Below are positions 31,516 through 43,560 of a stretch of DNA of 64,000 nucleotides, piece by piece. Under the pieces are notes generated by a model. The model was not told the DNA's origin. It did no database searches and saw only the letters and a program-made list of their open reading frames with translations. The translations under genes and the position numbers were made by a program. Positions within the stretch are counted from its first letter, which is position 1; each line of letters starts with the position of its first letter. This DNA comes from Mycoplasma simbae ATCC 49888. Lineage in GTDB: Bacteria > Bacillota_I > Bacilli_A > Mycoplasmatales > Metamycoplasmataceae. The stretch is from the NCBI RefSeq assembly GCF_000702705.1, contig NZ_JNJG01000005.1, forward strand, positions 62,001 to 126,000, in the 5' to 3' direction.

Positions 31516-33747
31516 ATGGGTAAAAAGAAAGAAACCTTTTTTGAGCGTTTAACACGTAAAAATGCTCAACAAGCTGATAGTCAAAATCCAAAATCAAAAA
31601 AATCAAAGAACTGAAAATTCTGATTAATTAGTTCATTGCTAGTGGGAGCTGTTACAGCTGGAATTACAATTCCTTTGGTTGCAAATAGTGTAATCAAAAA
31701 CTACAACGACCCAATTAAAGATGACACCGTTATTTTTGAATTTACTTCTCCTGGTGAAAATGGCAAAAAAATTGAATTCAAAATGAAAGATCTTAAATCT
31801 TCAGAACTAATTGATGATGCTAAAGATCCTAAAAAAGTGTTGCAACAAGCATTCAGATTGGCACTATTCTATCTATACGAACAAGAAGTTAAAGCTTCTA
31901 AAGAGTACCAAAGACTATGAAATGCATCACGTAAAGATGACGATAAAGAACGCAGTGATATTGCTCTTAAATCAGTGTCAGAACTTAAACAAAAACACCG
32001 TGACTTGCTTTTAGATGTGCAACAACAAATGATTAAAACATACGGCTTTTCTAAATGGGAACAAGCTTTTAACGATTTATTAATCAAATCATTTGATGGT
32101 GCTAAAAACATTGAAGAAGCAGCTGATTTTAGAGTGTTTGCTGAAATTAGAAACGATGCTTTACGTCGTTTCAACTTAAATACTCAATTCAACATTAAAG
32201 ACATTGATAGAACTGCTAATAACGATATTTACAAGTTAGATGATAAAGGTGAACCAACAAGCGAAATTTTATTCCGTGCCGGCGAAAAAGTGTTCCCATT
32301 CTTCCAAAAAGATGTGAACTACTTTGAACTAGATCAAATCAAAGAAAAAATGACCTTTATGACTAATAGCTTTGTTGTTTCAACTGCTACAAATCCTAAA
32401 GAATACAATCAAGCCTACAAAAATGCCAGCGCATTTATTGAACATTATCTAAAACAAAACAATCCTGTTCTAATTAGCCAATTTACTCTGCCAGGTGTAG
32501 CTCCAGCTAAAAAAGAAGCTTCAACTGAAACAAAATGAACAATTGATAAATCAGCATTTAAAAAATTAATGTTCTATTGACCAGTTGAAACAGATTCAAA
32601 CTTCCAAGCAATTAGTTCATTCGACAAGGTTAAAACAGGTTTTAAAAGCTATGAAGAATATGCCGAGCAAGCCGCTAAAGATACTTCAACCACTTTGAAC
32701 AAAGATATTACCAACTACAGCACAGTTTTAGCAACCTTAGGTTTAGATTCAGCAGAAGTTAAATCTAACTGAGGTTCAAATGGGTTAAACTCATTAGGTA
32801 ACTTGCTGAAAGCTGGTGGTGATGATACTCTTAAAGCTTTCTCAACTTTAGATAAATTAATTTTAGGTGAAACCGAACAACTAAAAGAAGTTGATTTGTT
32901 TGGCAAACTTGAAGAAATTAAAAATAAAATTGTTGAATATTTAAGTATTCAAGACCCTAAATCATCAATTTCGTCTTCAACCAATAAAAATGAAGCGCAA
33001 ACTAAACTAGCTGATTTTAACAAGGCTATCAAGAAAGCGTTTGATGAAGCAAGTGATGTGAAAAAAGAAGGGCTTTACACTGAAAAATTCAATGAATTAG
33101 TAGCTAAACCTTTAACTCAATTATTTGAGCAAGACGGCAAAATTCAAACAGTTTATAAACTTAAAGGTTCAGATGATACCAGAATTATTTTAAGTTCTAC
33201 TGGCATTACTTTAGTTAAAGTTTCTGATTTAGCAAGCTTTAAAAAAGACAATAAAACTAGCGAACAAGTTATTAAAGACATGATTAAAAATGACTTCTTG
33301 CTATCAAACAAATACAAAAACAGTGTCAATGGTAAAAAATACAATGCTTTAAGCTTGATTAACACATCAATGTCAGCTCCAGAACTAGTTCTAAACTCAT
33401 TAATTGATGATGCGAACTTTATTAAATATCTAAAAGAACAAAATAATATTTATGCACTAAATGAACAAGGTGCTTTAGCAAGTGATGCTAAATACGCAGA
33501 CAAAGACATTGCTGACATTAAAACAATGAACCAAAACGTTGTTTTAGCAAGCGATACTAGATCGACTTTAGAATTGACTAAAGCTATTGATAAATGAATC
33601 AAAGAACGTGCTGAAGCAGGCTACGATGCTAACTTTGAATTAAAAGAAGGTAAAGTTTACTTCAAACACAATAATTCTTCATACTCAAAAGATGCAAGCT
33701 CACTAATTTTTGAACAATTAAACAAACTAAGAAAGGCAGGTGAATAA
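31516..33747 (+). CDS. P80-like membrane protein of the P60/P80/HinT complex
   Basis: This 743-residue protein has a short charged cytoplasmic N-terminus, one membrane segment at about residues 36-58 ('FWLISSLLVGAVTAGITIP') and a long, mostly helical exterior part, with no lipobox Cys. The gene order here (this gene, then a lipoprotein, then a HIT protein) matches the locus of M. hominis in which P80 and lipoprotein P60 form a membrane complex that binds cytoplasmic HinT. AAAGGATGGCTT precedes the ATG. One base separates the stop from the next start. The call rests on architecture and context. Confidence 0.8.
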
Positions 33748-33748
33748 G

Positions 33749-35041
33749 ATGAAAAAATTCAAATTATTACTTTCAACCACTCCTGCTTTCGCTTTGCCTT
33801 TAGTGGCTGTATCATGCGGCCAAAACATTGACTCAACTGAAAAAATTAAGCAAGATGAAGAAATCAAAAAAACTGCTGTCAATAAACTTAAAGCTCAATT
33901 TACCAATGCAACTATTCTTTCTTTATACAATATTGACTTCCAAAACTCAGAATCATTAGACTCCACTTACATAACTACTTTTAAAAACGAAGAAAGCCAG
34001 CTTTTCAAAGATACATATAAAGCTTTTCAATTATATGCGCAAAATAAAATTAGTTCAGATGCATACTATTTTGCACAAAAAGTAGTTGATTGAACTTCAG
34101 ATCGTACACTTAACGCAGCCGATATTCAAGCTCTAGGCGTAATTGAGCCAAATACTACCTTAACTAAAGAACAATTTAAAGTTCTATGATTAAACGAAAA
34201 AACTGAATTGAGAGCTGAATTGGAAAAAATGCTTTTTGTTAATAAGTACTTCCAAATTTCAGATAAAGACAATTTAAAGAAAATTGACAAAAACTTTAAA
34301 TACACTAAAGATCTTAAATACGAACTAAAAAATTATTTACTAGCTAAATACGCTGTTGATAAAAAATATGCTCAAATTTGATCTAAAGATGCTGAAAACG
34401 CTAGCGATGATGCATTCTTTACTCAAGGTTACAACAACCTTAAAGATGTAACTACCTTTAATGATTTTTGAAAATTTTCTAACCAAGTTAAAACTAAATT
34501 AACTGCAGAAATTGAATTTATCTCAGGTCATGACACTGATAAACAACTGTTGGGCTACAAAGGCTTTAAGTCTTCAACTAGTTCATATGCTCTAAAATGA
34601 GACTACGATTCACTAAAAAACAAAACTCACAACAAAGAGCTTTATGGCTACTATGACGTTAACAATGAACGTTTAGTAAATAGCGAAATTGAACATGGTT
34701 TTGTAATCAATCCTTACAAAATCGCTTCAAGCCAAAGCAACACACCTACAATTGTGTATGTTAACCAAATTGCACCTATTGCTGCAACCAGCCAAACAGA
34801 ATTACCTAACGTAGAAAATGATGACAAACAAAAAACTAGCGTAACCTTGCTTTCTTTTGACAACACAATGTACAAAGACAAACTTGATGTATTATCATTT
34901 TTATTCTACCTAAACGATTCATCACTATACGAAAGTGCAATTAAATCATTTGCTGAAATTGGCTACAAAATTAAAATTAATAACGTTAGCCCTGCTTTAC
35001 GTGAAGCAGCTAAAGATTTAACCTTTGTGGAGCTTGTATAA
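33749..35041 (+). CDS. P60-like lipoprotein of the P60/P80/HinT complex
   Basis: This 430-residue lipoprotein has the signal 'LLLSTTPAFALPLVAVSCGQ' and a Lys/Asp/Tyr-rich helical exterior. I chose ATG 33749 over an upstream in-frame codon because AAAGGCAGGTG is correctly placed. It starts 1 base after the P80-like stop and overlaps hinT by 1 base (TAATG), so all three proteins are made in a fixed ratio. By context it is the partner lipoprotein of the P80-like protein. Confidence 0.8.
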
Positions 35042-35358
35042 TGGACAATATTTTTCTAGATATTATTGAGGGCAAAGCTGAAGCCCAATTCATTTATCAA
35101 GATGATAAATGTGTAGCCTTTTATGACAAATTCCCATTTAGACCAGGACACTTTTTAGTAGTTCCTCGTGTTAAATCAGCTAACATCACCGAAACAGATG
35201 ATGAAACCGCAGCACACCTAATTAACGTTGCACGTAAATTAGGCAAACAAGAAGTGTTAGATAAAGGCATTGGTGGCTTTAAAATTGTAATCAACACAGG
35301 ACGCAGTGCTGAACAATCAATTTTTCACACCCACGTACACGTAATTCCTTTTAAATAA
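35041..35358 (+). CDS. hinT: HIT-family purine nucleoside phosphoramidase HinT
   Basis: This 105-residue protein has the histidine triad 'HTHVHVIPFK' at its C-terminus and 'PFRPGHFLVVPR' in the nucleotide-binding half. HinT enzymes hydrolyse adenosine 5'-phosphoramidates and acyl-AMP. The cytoplasmic protein is held at the membrane by P60/P80 in M. hominis, and the overlap with the P60-like gene here agrees with that. The chain ends shortly after the triad, slightly shorter than many homologs. Confidence 0.93.
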   Translation: MDNIFLDIIEGKAEAQFIYQDDKCVAFYDKFPFRPGHFLVVPRVKSANITETDDETAAHLINVARKLGKQEVLDKGIGGFKIVINTGRSAEQSIFHTHVHVIPFK

Positions 35359-35364
35359 TTACTG

Positions 35365-35391
35365 AGTCAACGCTTAGGCGTTGGCTTTTTT
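35365..35391 (+). terminator. Terminator of the P80-P60-hinT operon
   Basis: CAACGC-TTAG-GCGTTG followed by GCTTTTTT, 10 bases after the stop. Confidence 0.82.
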
Positions 35392-35455
35392 GTATTTTGA
35401 GGTTTAGCATTGTTTGTATGTTTGCGTAATGTAATTAATAAATAAATAATATTTG

Positions 35456-35478
35456 CCCCCGCGAATTCGAGGGGTTTT
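35456..35478. other. Isolated GC-rich hairpin in the hinT-mod gap
   Basis: CCCC-G-CG-AATT-CG-A-GGGG forms a compact stem with one mismatch, followed by TTTT. It stands out in very AT-rich DNA. It could be a second terminator or a remnant of acquired DNA at the border of the restriction-modification genes. Confidence 0.5.
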
Positions 35479-35507
35479 AATCACACAAATTTATTTATAT
35501 ATTTGAT

Positions 35508-35540
35508 GTTATAGTAAATAAATTAAAATATTACTATAAC
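35508..35540. promoter_or_regulatory. Inverted repeat in front of the type III modification gene
   Basis: GTTATAGTAA and TTACTATAAC are perfect 10-base arms separated by 13 bases, ending 18 bases before the mod ATG. The left arm contains TATAGT, which could be the -10 box. The element may be an operator or a leader hairpin. Confidence 0.6.
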
Positions 35541-35558
35541 CTTATTTAAGGAGGCAAT

Positions 35559-37298
35559 ATGGCTAATATATCACAGCAAAAAAGACAAAAAATGCTTGAG
35601 TTTTTAAACAAACTTAAGCAAGAATTTCAAGATGATGATAAATTAAGAGCTATTAATGAAATAGAAATAGCTCTTAGCGAGAAAAAGTATGGTTTAGTGT
35701 GAGAAAAACATACTGAAAAAGTAGATGAAATGTTAGAACACAACATTCCTGTTTTTAAAGAAGTAAAAGAAAGAAAAATAGTAGCAGATGAATCTAAATT
35801 ATATAACTTTTTACTGGAAGGAGATAATCTTCATTCTTTAAAACTACTTTTAAAAACACATAAAGGTAGAATTGATGTTATCTATATTGATCCTCCATAT
35901 AATACAGGCAATAAAGACTTTATCTATAACGACAGTTTTGTAGACAAAACTGATGCATATTCACACAGTAAATGATTAAGTTTTATGAGTGAAAGGCTAG
36001 AATTGGCTAGAGAGTTATTGAGTGAAGAAGGTGTTATTTTTATTAGTATTGATGATAATGAACAAGCACAGTTGAAATTACTTTGTGATGAGATTTTTGG
36101 GGAAGAGAATTTTGTGGCTAATATAGTTGTTGAGAGTGGTGGAGTGTACGGCCCAAAAACTGCTCATAAATACAAGACAATACTTAAAGTAAAAGATTAT
36201 TGTTTATCATATTTCAAAAACAGTTCAACAGATAAACCTAGATCACCACTATACGATAAGGTTAGTGAAGCGTTTGATCCCAGGTATGGTTTTTATATAA
36301 CCGATAACACAATACTAAGCCTTTCTGAATATTTAAACACTGATAAAGTTCTACATAAAGGATTTAAAAAATATAATTTGGAACCAAGCAAGAGCAACAT
36401 AAATAGACTTCTAACTATTGATAATGATATTCGTGAATATTTTTACTCTAGTCTTGCAGATAAAATATATAAAGACAGTCAATTTACTTTAAATTTACCC
36501 CTCGAAGTCCTTAATAGTTTTAATCCAGGTGAAGTTATAAAGTTCAAAAATTATACACTTATGAAAATGAGTACTGGTAATGTAAGACATTTGCAATCAT
36601 TTGCAGAAGTTATCAGAAAAAATGACGAAATAAATGAAGAAATTTCAAGATGTGTAGTAAGAGGAGATTTATGGAAAAACTTTTCAAAAGATATGGGAAA
36701 TGTTGCGAAGGAGGGTTCGACAGACTTTAAAAATGGAAAAAAACCAATTAGATTAATAAAACAATTTATAAAATGATCTAACATGGGTATAGACTCAATC
36801 ATTCTCGATTTCTTCGCGGGCTCCGGCACCACTGGTCACGCAGTTGCTCAACTAAACAAACAAGATGGTGGTAACCGTAAATACATCTTATGCACCAACA
36901 ACGAAAACAACATCTGTGAACAAGTTACTTACCAAAGATTGAAGAATATTCAAAGCGATTTACCACACAACCTTAAATACTTAAAGACTGAATTTATACC
37001 TAAATTTGATAACGATGATACTTCAATATCAAGTAAAATGCTTGAATTTATTAAGGAATTAATTGAGTTGCAACACCACGTCGAATTAGATGATACAAAA
37101 CATATTATCGTTAATAGTGAAGAAGAATTTAATAATGCAATTTCATCCGTATTAGATAACGGTAAAATCTTTATTAGATCAGGTATTCTAGTTTCAAGTG
37201 ATCAGCAAACCAATTTAAAAGCAAGAGGTGTAGAAATAATTACTATTCCAGATTATTACTTTAAAGAAGAACTTAAAGAGATAGGAGAGCTATGATAG
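35559..37298 (+). CDS. mod: Type III restriction-modification system, DNA methyltransferase subunit
   Basis: This 579-residue protein has the N6-adenine/N4-cytosine catalytic motif 'IDPPYNTGN' at about 110 and the AdoMet motif 'DFFAGSGTTGHAV' near 412; this order (motif IV before I) is the beta class used by type III Mod proteins. Residues about 190-390 form the target-recognition region. The final codon is TGA (Trp) followed by TAG. AAGGAGGCAAT precedes the ATG. Its end overlaps res by 7 bases. Mod alone methylates the site; with Res it cuts unmethylated DNA. I saw no simple repeat that would make it phase-variable. Confidence 0.93.
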
Positions 37299-39550
37299 GA
37301 ATTAAATTAAAAAGATTCCAGGAACAAGCAGTGGATTTTCTATTCGATAAAACTACTGATTCTAATTCTAAGCCTAAAATTGTTTTACAAAGCCCAACAG
37401 GTAGCGGTAAAACCATTATCTTATTAGCCTATATTGAAAAGTATCTTCAATATAACGATAATGATATTATTTGTTGACTTAGCCCTGGTAAAGGTGATTT
37501 AGAAGAGCAATCTAAACAAAAAATGTCTAAGCTTTTACCTTCTTTAAAATCTGGTTCTTTATTTGATATTTTGCACCGCGGTTTTGAATCTGCCACCACT
37601 TACTTTATTAACTGAGAAACAATTACTAAAAAAGATAACACAGCTCTAAGAGAAAGTGAACGTAAAAACCTATTTGAACGTATTGCTGAAGCTCATAACC
37701 AACAAAAACGTTTTATCATTATTATCGACGAAGAGCACCAAAACAACACTTCTAAAGCTGATGATATTATCTCTAGTTTGAATGCTAAATATGAGATTAG
37801 AGTTTCAGCTACACCGGGTAAAAGATTAGGTGCTGAACAGTACGAAATTAATGAAATAGATGTAATTAACGAAGAGTTAATTACTAGATTTATGTATATC
37901 AACAAAGATTTAGATAATATCAATATTTTTGATTCAAAAAGTGAAGCTGATATTTTGCTTGAAAAAGCTGATGAAGTTAGAAAGCAAATTGCACAAGGTT
38001 ATAGCGAAGTAAATGAAAATATTAGACCGCTAGTACTAGTGCAATTTCCAAACCTAAATGATGAATTAATAGAATATGTTGAACAAAAGCTAAATTCAAT
38101 GGGATACACCTATGAAAACAAACTATTAGCTTCTTGATTTAGCCCTGAATCTAAGCAAGACAAAGATGCTAAATCTAAAAAACTTGGCAAAATTAACATC
38201 GGTACAAATCAAGAAGATAGCATCACCAACAATGATGCTAGCCCTGTGTTTTTACTTTTCAAACAAGCCTTAGCCACTGGATGAGACTGTCCTAGAGCAA
38301 AAATTCTAGTTAAATTACGTGAAAATATGAGTGAAACCTTTGAGATTCAAACTTTAGGCAGACTAAGACGTATGCCAAAAGCACGCCACTATGATAATGA
38401 TTTATTGAACTGCTCATATTTATACACTTTTGATGATAAATATAAACTAGAGGTAATTAAATCAGGTGCAGGTGCTCCAACACAAAGATTATTTCTTAAA
38501 GAAGAAGCTAAATCAATTAAATTGATTAAGCAAACAGGCAATAATGATGTTAGTTATGCTGATCCAATCCTTATCAGAAAAGTGCTTTATGATGGTATTA
38601 AAAATAAATACAACTTAGTCGAAGATAAAGCTCAAAATCAAAAAATACTTGAAAATAATGGTTATATTTTTGGTACAAGTATCATCAACGAATTCTTGAA
38701 AGGTAAATATGTTACCTTATCAGAAATTGGCAACAATCAGATCTTAACATCACAAATTAATGTTGAAGTCAACACTCACGTACATGGTATTGAAAAGCAA
38801 AATAGAGTAGATAGAATCAAGAAAATAATAGGTTTAAATTATGAAAACACAAACATCATTCTAGCTACCTTCTTTGTCAGAGATTATGGCAACCCTGATT
38901 TTAAATTCTTGAATTTAAACAACAAACAGTTTTATGCTTTTATCATAAACAACTTTGATAAATTAAATGCTTTGATGCTTGAATTCACTGGATTTACAGG
39001 CGATTATGCACCGATTTTGGACATTAAAGAAGTCGAGTTTAAAATTCCTCTGGATGAACATTTCAGTTTTATTCCATTTGAAACAAATACTGAAATTATG
39101 CATAAAAACGTGTACAAAGACTACAATTTTTCAATGATTTCAGAGCAATTTAGATCAAAATCAGAACGCTTATTTGAAAGATTTTGTGAACAAAATGATT
39201 CAATTGATCTAGTTTACAAAAATGGCGATAGTGGTAAACAATATCTTTCGATTGTTTACACAACAGGATTAGGTAAAAATAGATTATTTTATCCTGATTA
39301 TGTTGTTAAAACAAAAGAAGGTAAAATTTGACTAATTGAAACCAAAGGTGGCGAATATAAAGGCGAAAGCAAAGATATTGATCTTCAATCTGGGAATAAA
39401 TTTAAAGCCTTAAAAGATTTTTGTCAGCAACATAGCTATAATTTTGGTTTCGTTAGAGACAAAAATGATTCACTTTTAATAAATACCGTTGAATACACAG
39501 ATAGTTTAGACACTCCAAACTGAATTCCTATTGAAAATAACAAGTGATAA
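37292..39550 (+). CDS. res: Type III restriction enzyme, helicase-nuclease subunit
   Basis: This 752-residue SF2 translocase has Walker A 'SPTGSGKT' (about residue 36), Walker B 'IIDEEHQ' (about 149), motif III 'VSATPGKRL' and motif VI 'QTLGRLRRMPKAR'. A C-terminal PD-(D/E)xK nuclease shows 'FYPDYVVKTKEGKIWLIETK' near residue 670. All parts are intact, so the system looks functional. It overlaps mod by 7 bases. It protects against phage and foreign DNA. Confidence 0.93.
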
Positions 39551-39567
39551 TTCAACACTACAATAAC

Positions 39568-39599
39568 AAAAAGTTAACGCCTCACACGTTAACTTTTTT
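39568..39599 (+). terminator. Terminator of the type III system
   Basis: AAAAAGTTAACG-CCTCACA-CGTTAACTTTTT, 18 bases after the res stop. Confidence 0.88.
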
Positions 39600-39659
39600 G
39601 TACTACATTTAAATTCAATAATTCGACATAAACACACGTTTTATGAGTATTGACGCAAC

Positions 39660-40220
39660 TTAATTTTGACAACCTTTAATGTGGCATTCACGACAACGTG
39701 CTTCATATTCATTGTCCCCCAGCAGGTTTTGCTCCATGCTTTTGTGTTTTCTAAATGAAAAGCCAGCTGGTTGTTTACATACTCTACATACGGCTTTTAG
39801 TTTGCTAACTTCATCTGCTATGGCCATTAATTGTGGACCCACACCAAAAGGTTTACGCAAAAAGTCTAAGTCAAGACCAGAAATCAAAACATTTACATTT
39901 TTACTCAATAGCTCCTCTACCACAGCTGGTAAATCAGCATCAAAAAAGTTCATCTCATCAATAGCTACTGCTTTGTAGCTAGAGTTTCACAATTCTAGAA
40001 TTTGTTTAGAATGAGTTACATTATGAGCTGGTAATTTAGCACCTGTACGACTAACCAATTCACTTTCACTAAATCTAGAATCAAATTTAGGCTTAATAAT
40101 TAAAGTCTTTACATCAGCTCATTTTAATGTATTAACTCTCTTTAATAACTCTTCAGTTTTCCCTGAAAACATTGGACCTGTTATCACTTCCAGTCAACCT
40201 TTAATACTTCCTCTATTCAT
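39660..40220 (-). CDS. tdk: Thymidine kinase
   Basis: This 186-residue type II kinase has P-loop 'GPMFSGKT' (about 15-22), the catalytic Glu in 'AIDEMNFF', the lasso-domain 'DFLRKPFGVGPQLMAIAD' and four zinc-binding Cys ('CRVC', 'CRECH'). It phosphorylates thymidine to dTMP, needed because mycoplasmas salvage pyrimidines. The start is 7 bases after TATAAT, a leaderless layout. It is monocistronic, and its stop faces the res terminator. Confidence 0.95.
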
Positions 40221-40227
40221 AGCTTCT

Positions 40228-40233
40228 ATTATA
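40228..40233 (-). promoter_or_regulatory. -10 box of tdk (leaderless layout)
   Basis: TATAAT on the minus strand, 7 bases before ATG 40220. Confidence 0.6.
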
Positions 40234-40308
40234 AGCACAAAAGTTGTAATAAAGAATTTTTTATCAAAAATATGTTTATGCCTTAGAATTAATAAATAAG
40301 GATTATTT

Positions 40309-41559
40309 ATGGAGCAATTTATTAATATTATTTCAGAGCAAAGTATCTACGGTGCTGTTATTACTACGCTTTTGTTTGTGGGATTAGGTTATTTAGCTTC
40401 TAAAGCTGGTTTAATTAGTACACAATTCAATACAAAATTGTCAATTTTTACAGTTAATTATCTATTGCCAATTTTGTGTTTAGGAGCATTTATGCAAAAT
40501 GCAAGTGTGGATAATGTTTCTACAATTGTAAAAGTGCTATTTATGAGTTTAGCTTTCTATGTTTTGATGGCTTTATACACTAAAATTGCGGTTAATTATT
40601 TTCCAAGATTAATTTCAAAACGTATTCATGCTAAGGCTTTAGCTGCTTGAGAAAAGAATCAAAAATCAGGTGAATTTGAAGCCTTTAAAGAGTATCATAT
40701 CAAACAATATAAAGCTAGAATACTGGCCATAGAATTAATGATAATGTATGGTTCATTGCAATACTTTGCCTACCCATTAATTAAAAGTCTAGGTCATCCT
40801 ATTTTTGATGATTTTGCTATTGCTTTATTGCAAATATGAAACATACCATTTTTAATCGCTATCAGCACTCACATGCGCATGAGTTTTCAGGGCATTAAAA
40901 TAAGTAAAAAAGACATGAGCAAAGTTGGTAAAGCACTAGCTCACCCAATGCTAATCACTTTGTATATTTCGCTATTTTTATATGTATTGCAATTTGCGAT
41001 AAAAACTCAATTTATTAACCCTAGTTCTTATCATAAAGTTGATGCTACCGTAAAAAACATTGGTTTTTATACTAAAATTTATGATCCACTGGTGCACACA
41101 ACACTGAATAGTAAAGATGTGGCTCAATTTTGAGGCGGTTTTAGAAATCAAATCCCTATGCTTGGAACTGGTATCAATTTAGCGATGGCTGTAGTTTCTC
41201 CATTCGCTTGAATTTGCATTGGTGTATCGTTACAAAAATCAAATCTTAAAGCAGGTATCAAATCTAAATCAACATGAATCAGTGTGGCACGTAAACTTGT
41301 GTTAGCACCGCTGTTAATATTATTGCTTGTTATTCCCCTTGTTAAAGTTGGTTTTATACATTCTTCAACTGGTGTGTTGCTAGTGCTATTAATGGCGTGT
41401 CCGCCAGCTACTGCAGCTTTAACTTACTCATTAGCTTCAAACCATTCTGAAAGTGAATATATAGCCCACGTATCATCAATTTCAACGTTAATGTGTTTAA
41501 TTACGATACCAATTTGAGTTGTTGGTTCACACAGTTTATTAAGCACTATCGCATCATAA
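40309..41559 (+). CDS. AEC-family (auxin efflux carrier type) transporter
   Basis: This 416-residue protein has about ten membrane segments in two halves: an N-terminal bundle ('LLFVGLGYLASKAGLIS', 'FTVNYLLPILCLGAF') and a C-terminal bundle ending 'MACPPATAALTYSLASNH', the conserved AEC-type cross-over. A basic cytoplasmic loop of about 45 residues joins them. Bacterial members move malate, malonate or other organic anions; the substrate here is unknown. AAGGA precedes the ATG by 8 bases. The gene is monocistronic. Confidence 0.85.
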
Positions 41560-41561
41560 TC

Positions 41562-41587
41562 AACAGAATTATAATTCTGTTTTTTTA
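41562..41587 (+). terminator. Terminator of the AEC transporter gene
   Basis: ACAGAAT/ATTCTGT followed by seven T residues, directly after the stop. Confidence 0.82.
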
Positions 41588-41662
41588 TTTACTATATCCG
41601 CATTCTAGTATATAAATTTGGTATTATTTGACAGATAAATAAAGTGAGGCTAACAGATTAAA

Positions 41663-43516
41663 ATGTCAAAAAAAATACTGAAAATATTCAATAAAATACT
41701 GTTTGGATCTAGTGTTTTAGCAACGCTATCAACAACCTCGTGTGTTAACGCTTGCGATAAAAATAATGATAGAACTGACACTAAAAAAATACCTGATCCT
41801 GCTGATACACCTGGGGCAATAAAACAAACAAAAGAAAATATTAAAGAACCTAACAAAGGTGAAGAAATTAAGTGAGTGGACCAAACCTTAAAAAATACTT
41901 TGTTAAATCTGGGTCAAAAGCAATATAAAACAATTACATCTAGTGTTAAAACAGCCGCCGAAGCTGTGAATTTGTACAAACATTTAAAAAATGAGCAAAT
42001 TTATATCAATGTTGCTGAAGCGATGGCAAAATTCAAAAACACAGCTATCTCTGATAAAGTTAAAAGCATAACGCACAATGATACTGTAATTACCTATGAA
42101 CTAGAAAACAATAATATATTGAGTTTTGACGAAAAACTGGACAGCATTAAATTCACCTCTATTTCTAATTTTGGTTGAAATGGTAACAAGCGTGAACTAC
42201 CTAAACCTTCACGCATGTTATTTGACAAATACTTTCTACATTCATTTGATAATTGAAAACCCAAAACGCTAAATTTAAAAGATTATTCTATAGATATTAT
42301 TATTGACAATGGTAATGTATTCTTACCGTTGTCAACGTTTAATTTGATTTTTACGGCTAACGTGTTATACAATGCAGATGTATTATTTAGTGCTGATTAT
42401 AATGCATCTAGAATTGAGTTAGATAAACTTGAACCTTTTTACGAAAATACACGTTTTAGTGTTGAATCGAATGCACAAAGGATTGAAAATTACAATCATT
42501 TGGCCTTGATGATGGATAAATTTTATGGTCCTGCTAAATTAATGTATGCACGCAACAATGTAAATAACTTTTACGAACTGATTCAAAAAGCAAATTTACA
42601 AAATTATATTTTAAGCACTGATCCTTCAGTGTATGCTGAAGCGTATCGTAAACTTTGGTATGTGTATTTAAATGATTTACACGCCTATGTTGCTACGCAT
42701 TCATTGTATCGTAAAGATAATCCTATTGCCAATCTGGAAGGAATTAAATACTCAACAAAAGCCAATAAATATATTGCGACAAAAACAAAATTAACTAAAC
42801 TTAGAGATTCAATTACTTTTACCAACGGCTCAAGTTATAACGATACAATGTTAAACATAGTGGGCGATACTGCACGGATTATTGTTGATGGTTTTATTAG
42901 TGACTCAGTAAATGGCGTTGAGCGCAATAACTGGTGAAAACGAGATACATACTGATTATTCAAAGATGCAATGGATCTGATCAAAGCGGATAAAAATGTT
43001 AAAAAGATAATAGTAGATATTTCTTTAAATAGTGGTGGAGTTACTGATGCTATGCAAGAAGCCGCAGGATTTATAGCAGATAAAGATGTCAATGTTTATG
43101 TGGCGAATACACTATCACAGGAATATTTAGATTTAAACTTCAAAGTAGACACAAACGATGATAAAAAATTTGATGCTAAGGATATTTCACCAAACTATGA
43201 GTGATATGTACTGACAGGAGCTAACACCTTCAGTGCTGCGAATTTGTTTGCTCACTGAGCAAAAAGTTATGGTAAAGCCAAAATTATTGGCAACAAAAGC
43301 AGCGGAGGTATGTATTCAATAGCTGGAACCGTGTTGCCGGACGGTACGCAAGTTGATATTTCAAGTTTCAATGCTTGAACGGCAGCTCCTAAAATAACAC
43401 CTTCTTCGTTTAATGACTTACCAAACACAGAAGAAGGTATTGAAGTTGATTTTACCTTAAACTATGATGACTACTATAAAGACAACATTTTAGAGTTAAT
43501 GCAAGCAGTAAATTAA
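41663..43516 (+). CDS. S41-protease-like lipoprotein with an EF-hand-like loop (paralog 1)
   Basis: This 617-residue lipoprotein has a signal ending 'LSTTSC'. The C-terminal 300 residues are S41-like: 'LNDLHAYV' with His340, 'IVDISLNSGG', the nucleophile-type Ser524 in 'NTFSAANLF' and 'IGNKSSGGMYSI'. Between these lies 'DTNDDKKFDAKD' (496-507), which matches a calcium EF-hand loop (Asp1, Asn3, Asp5, Asp9, Asp12). The Lys of the CtpA Ser-Lys dyad is not at the expected place, so a Ser-His mechanism as in S41B is more likely. Two paralogs lie at 48128 and 50230. The N-terminal half has no family I know. It should act on the cell surface. Confidence 0.85.
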
Positions 43517-43560
43517 TAAAAAAAGATTGAAAAAAGTCAACGTTTTGTTGACTTTATTTA

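Noticed and set aside
35359-39600. Transposon or phage origin of the type III genes
   Set aside because: No integrase, terminal repeats or tRNA attachment site is visible; only a GC-rich hairpin hints at a border, kept as a finding.
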